A stretch of 64,000 nucleotides of DNA, taken from positions 33,330 to 97,329 of the forward strand of contig JAFKLG010000068.1 of the NCBI GenBank assembly GCA_017304945.1, read 5' to 3'. The position numbers and the translations under genes are program-made. This DNA comes from Rhodospirillales bacterium. Lineage in GTDB: Bacteria; Pseudomonadota; Alphaproteobacteria; Acetobacterales; Acetobacteraceae. Position 1 is the first letter of the stretch. Every line of letters begins with the position of its first letter. Under the pieces are notes generated by a model, which made no database searches, was not told the origin of the DNA, and saw only the letters and a list, made by a program, of their open reading frames with translations. Positions 63,068 through 64,000 of this stretch are shown here, one piece after another.

Positions 63068-63810
63068 ACCCCGGCGACACGCTGCTCTATCTCGACGGCG
63101 TCACCGTCACCTTCGACGGGTTCCGCGCGCTGAACGCCCTGTCGCTCTATCTCGAGAAGGGCGAGATGCGCGCGGTGATCGGCCCGAACGGCGCCGGCAA
63201 GACCACCATGATGGACGTGATCACCGGCAAGACCCGGCCCGATTCCGGCCGCGTGGTGTTCGACGCCAACATCGACCTGACCAAGCGCGACGAACCCGAC
63301 ATCGCCGCCATGGGGATCGGCCGCAAGTTCCAGAAACCCACGGTGTTCGAGCCGCACACCGTCTGGGACAACCTGCTGCTGGCGCTGGCCGGCGACCGGC
63401 GCCCGCGCTTCAGCCTGTGGGCACGGGAGACCGCCGAGGAGCGCGATCGCATCGAGGCGATCCTGCAGACCACCCGTCTCACCGAACAGCGGCACCGGCG
63501 CGCGGGCGACCTGTCGCACGGGCAGAAGCAGTGGCTCGAGATCGGCATGCTGCTGGCGCAGGAGCCGCAATTGCTGCTGGTGGACGAGCCGGTCGCCGGC
63601 ATGACCGATGCCGAGACGGAGCAGACCGCGGAACTGCTGCGCGAGATCAACAAGACCCGCAGCGTGGTGGTGGTGGAGCACGACATGGCCTTCGTCCGCG
63701 CCCTCGACGTCAAGGTGACGGTGCTGCACGAGGGATCGGTTCTGTCGGAGGGCTCGATCGACTTCGTCTCGGAGGACCCGCGCGTCATCGAAGTGTATCT
63801 GGGCCGATGA
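63064..63810 (+). CDS. urtD: Urea ABC transporter ATP-binding protein UrtD
   Basis: A 248-residue LivG-type ATPase. Walker A is GPNGAGKTT at 40-48, the ABC signature LSHGQKQWLEIG near residue 153 and Walker B QLLLVDEPVAGMT near 173; the switch histidine is in VVVEHDMAFVR. The Q in the signature (SHGQKQ) is the form seen in UrtD. Translationally coupled to urtC. The second ATPase gene, urtE, is expected beyond the right edge or further along; the remaining 190 bp contain only repeats. Confidence 0.95.
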   Translation: MNPGDTLLYLDGVTVTFDGFRALNALSLYLEKGEMRAVIGPNGAGKTTMMDVITGKTRPDSGRVVFDANIDLTKRDEPDIAAMGIGRKFQKPTVFEPHTVWDNLLLALAGDRRPRFSLWARETAEERDRIEAILQTTRLTEQRHRRAGDLSHGQKQWLEIGMLLAQEPQLLLVDEPVAGMTDAETEQTAELLREINKTRSVVVVEHDMAFVRALDVKVTVLHEGSVLSEGSIDFVSEDPRVIEVYLGR

Positions 63811-63828
63811 GGGTGGTGGGTCTTCTGC

Positions 63829-63961
63829 GCGGCAGGGTGCCGGCCGTCGGTCGCGGCAGGGTGCCGGCGGGGATGGCCGGCACGGTGGCCGGCCATGACG
63901 GAGGGAGGCATCGCCCGACCGGCACGACCCCACCGGCATGGTCGGGCCTCGACCCGGCCAT
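63829..63961. repeat. Cluster of direct repeats and REP-like hairpins after urtD
   Basis: GCGGCAGGGTGCCGG occurs at 63829-63843 and 63853-63867. Two hairpins follow: 63873-63881 pairing exactly with 63888-63896 (core ATGGCCGGC) and 63938-63946 pairing with 63953-63961 (core CCCGGCCAT, one G-T mismatch). The cores equal those between ilvH and ilvC and between urtB and urtC. The stretch from 63811 to the window end carries no gene. Confidence 0.75.
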
Positions 63962-64000
63962 CCCCACCGGCACCCATGCGACGCGCCACCCTGCGCACAG

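Overview
The window is about 64 kb of very GC-rich, densely packed DNA whose real genes lie on both strands, with long spurious open frames opposite most of them. The gene content points to an alphaproteobacterium, most likely of the Rhodospirillales/Acetobacteraceae type: a ChvG/ChvI two-component pair, a urea-type ABC transporter, a DUF1348 protein, HugZ-type oxidase, ilvIH-ilvC, argG and many Tat-exported periplasmic proteins. The genus cannot be fixed from this sequence alone. No rRNA, tRNA, CRISPR array, transposase or phage gene was found.

Layout. 1-4.7 kb: envelope genes on the minus strand (3'-truncated hldE, a calcineurin-type phosphatase, a WecA/MraY-type transferase, OmpW behind an FNR-type box, a small lipoprotein). 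4.7-9.9 kb: the three genes for beta-lysylation of elongation factor P (epmA, epmB, efp), interleaved with an orphan periplasmic binding protein and an alpha-carbonic anhydrase. 9.9-14.2 kb: suhB, a RgpF-type protein, then a beta-carbonic anhydrase translationally coupled to a SulP transporter, which looks like a bicarbonate uptake unit. 14.2-21.2 kb: a two-gene SNF2 helicase plus 1300-residue adenine methylase operon, resembling DrmD/DrmMI of DISARM but without DrmA, DrmB or DrmC. 21.3-32.2 kb: assorted catabolic genes (SDR, GH13 glucosidase, GST, VOC protein, two-gene transporter/acetyltransferase set, enolase-superfamily dehydratase, SMP-30 lactonase, enoyl-CoA hydratase, PAP2 phosphatase). 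32.2-38.0 kb: serB, miaA, ilvI, ilvH, ilvC; ilvH and ilvC are separated by a palindromic pair of REP-like hairpins. 38.2-44.5 kb: corA, a LysR regulator with its probable divergent target, an FMN-oxidase/NTF2 pair, argG, and a beta-keto acid cleavage enzyme. 44.7-50.8 kb: MFS carrier, two decayed gene fragments, an orphan polar amino-acid binding protein, a DUF6197-like protein, and chvI-chvG. 50.9-58.6 kb: methyltransferase/HugZ pair, pirin, zinc-ribbon protein, Crp/Fnr regulator, PQQ-type sugar dehydrogenase, and a radical-SAM plus DUF4130 DNA-repair pair. 58.6-63.8 kb: urtABCD behind a near-perfect sigma-54 promoter; the operon runs toward the right edge.

The items most worth attention are the orphan helicase-methylase pair, the radical-SAM/DUF4130 pair that lacks its usual uracil-DNA glycosylase domain, the compact EF-P modification cluster in which epmB has no ordinary start codon where one is expected, the sigma-54 promoter of urtA, the FNR box of ompW, and the relics of two genes near 46.3-46.6 kb. 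All functional calls rest on reading motifs and family resemblance by eye; no database search was run.
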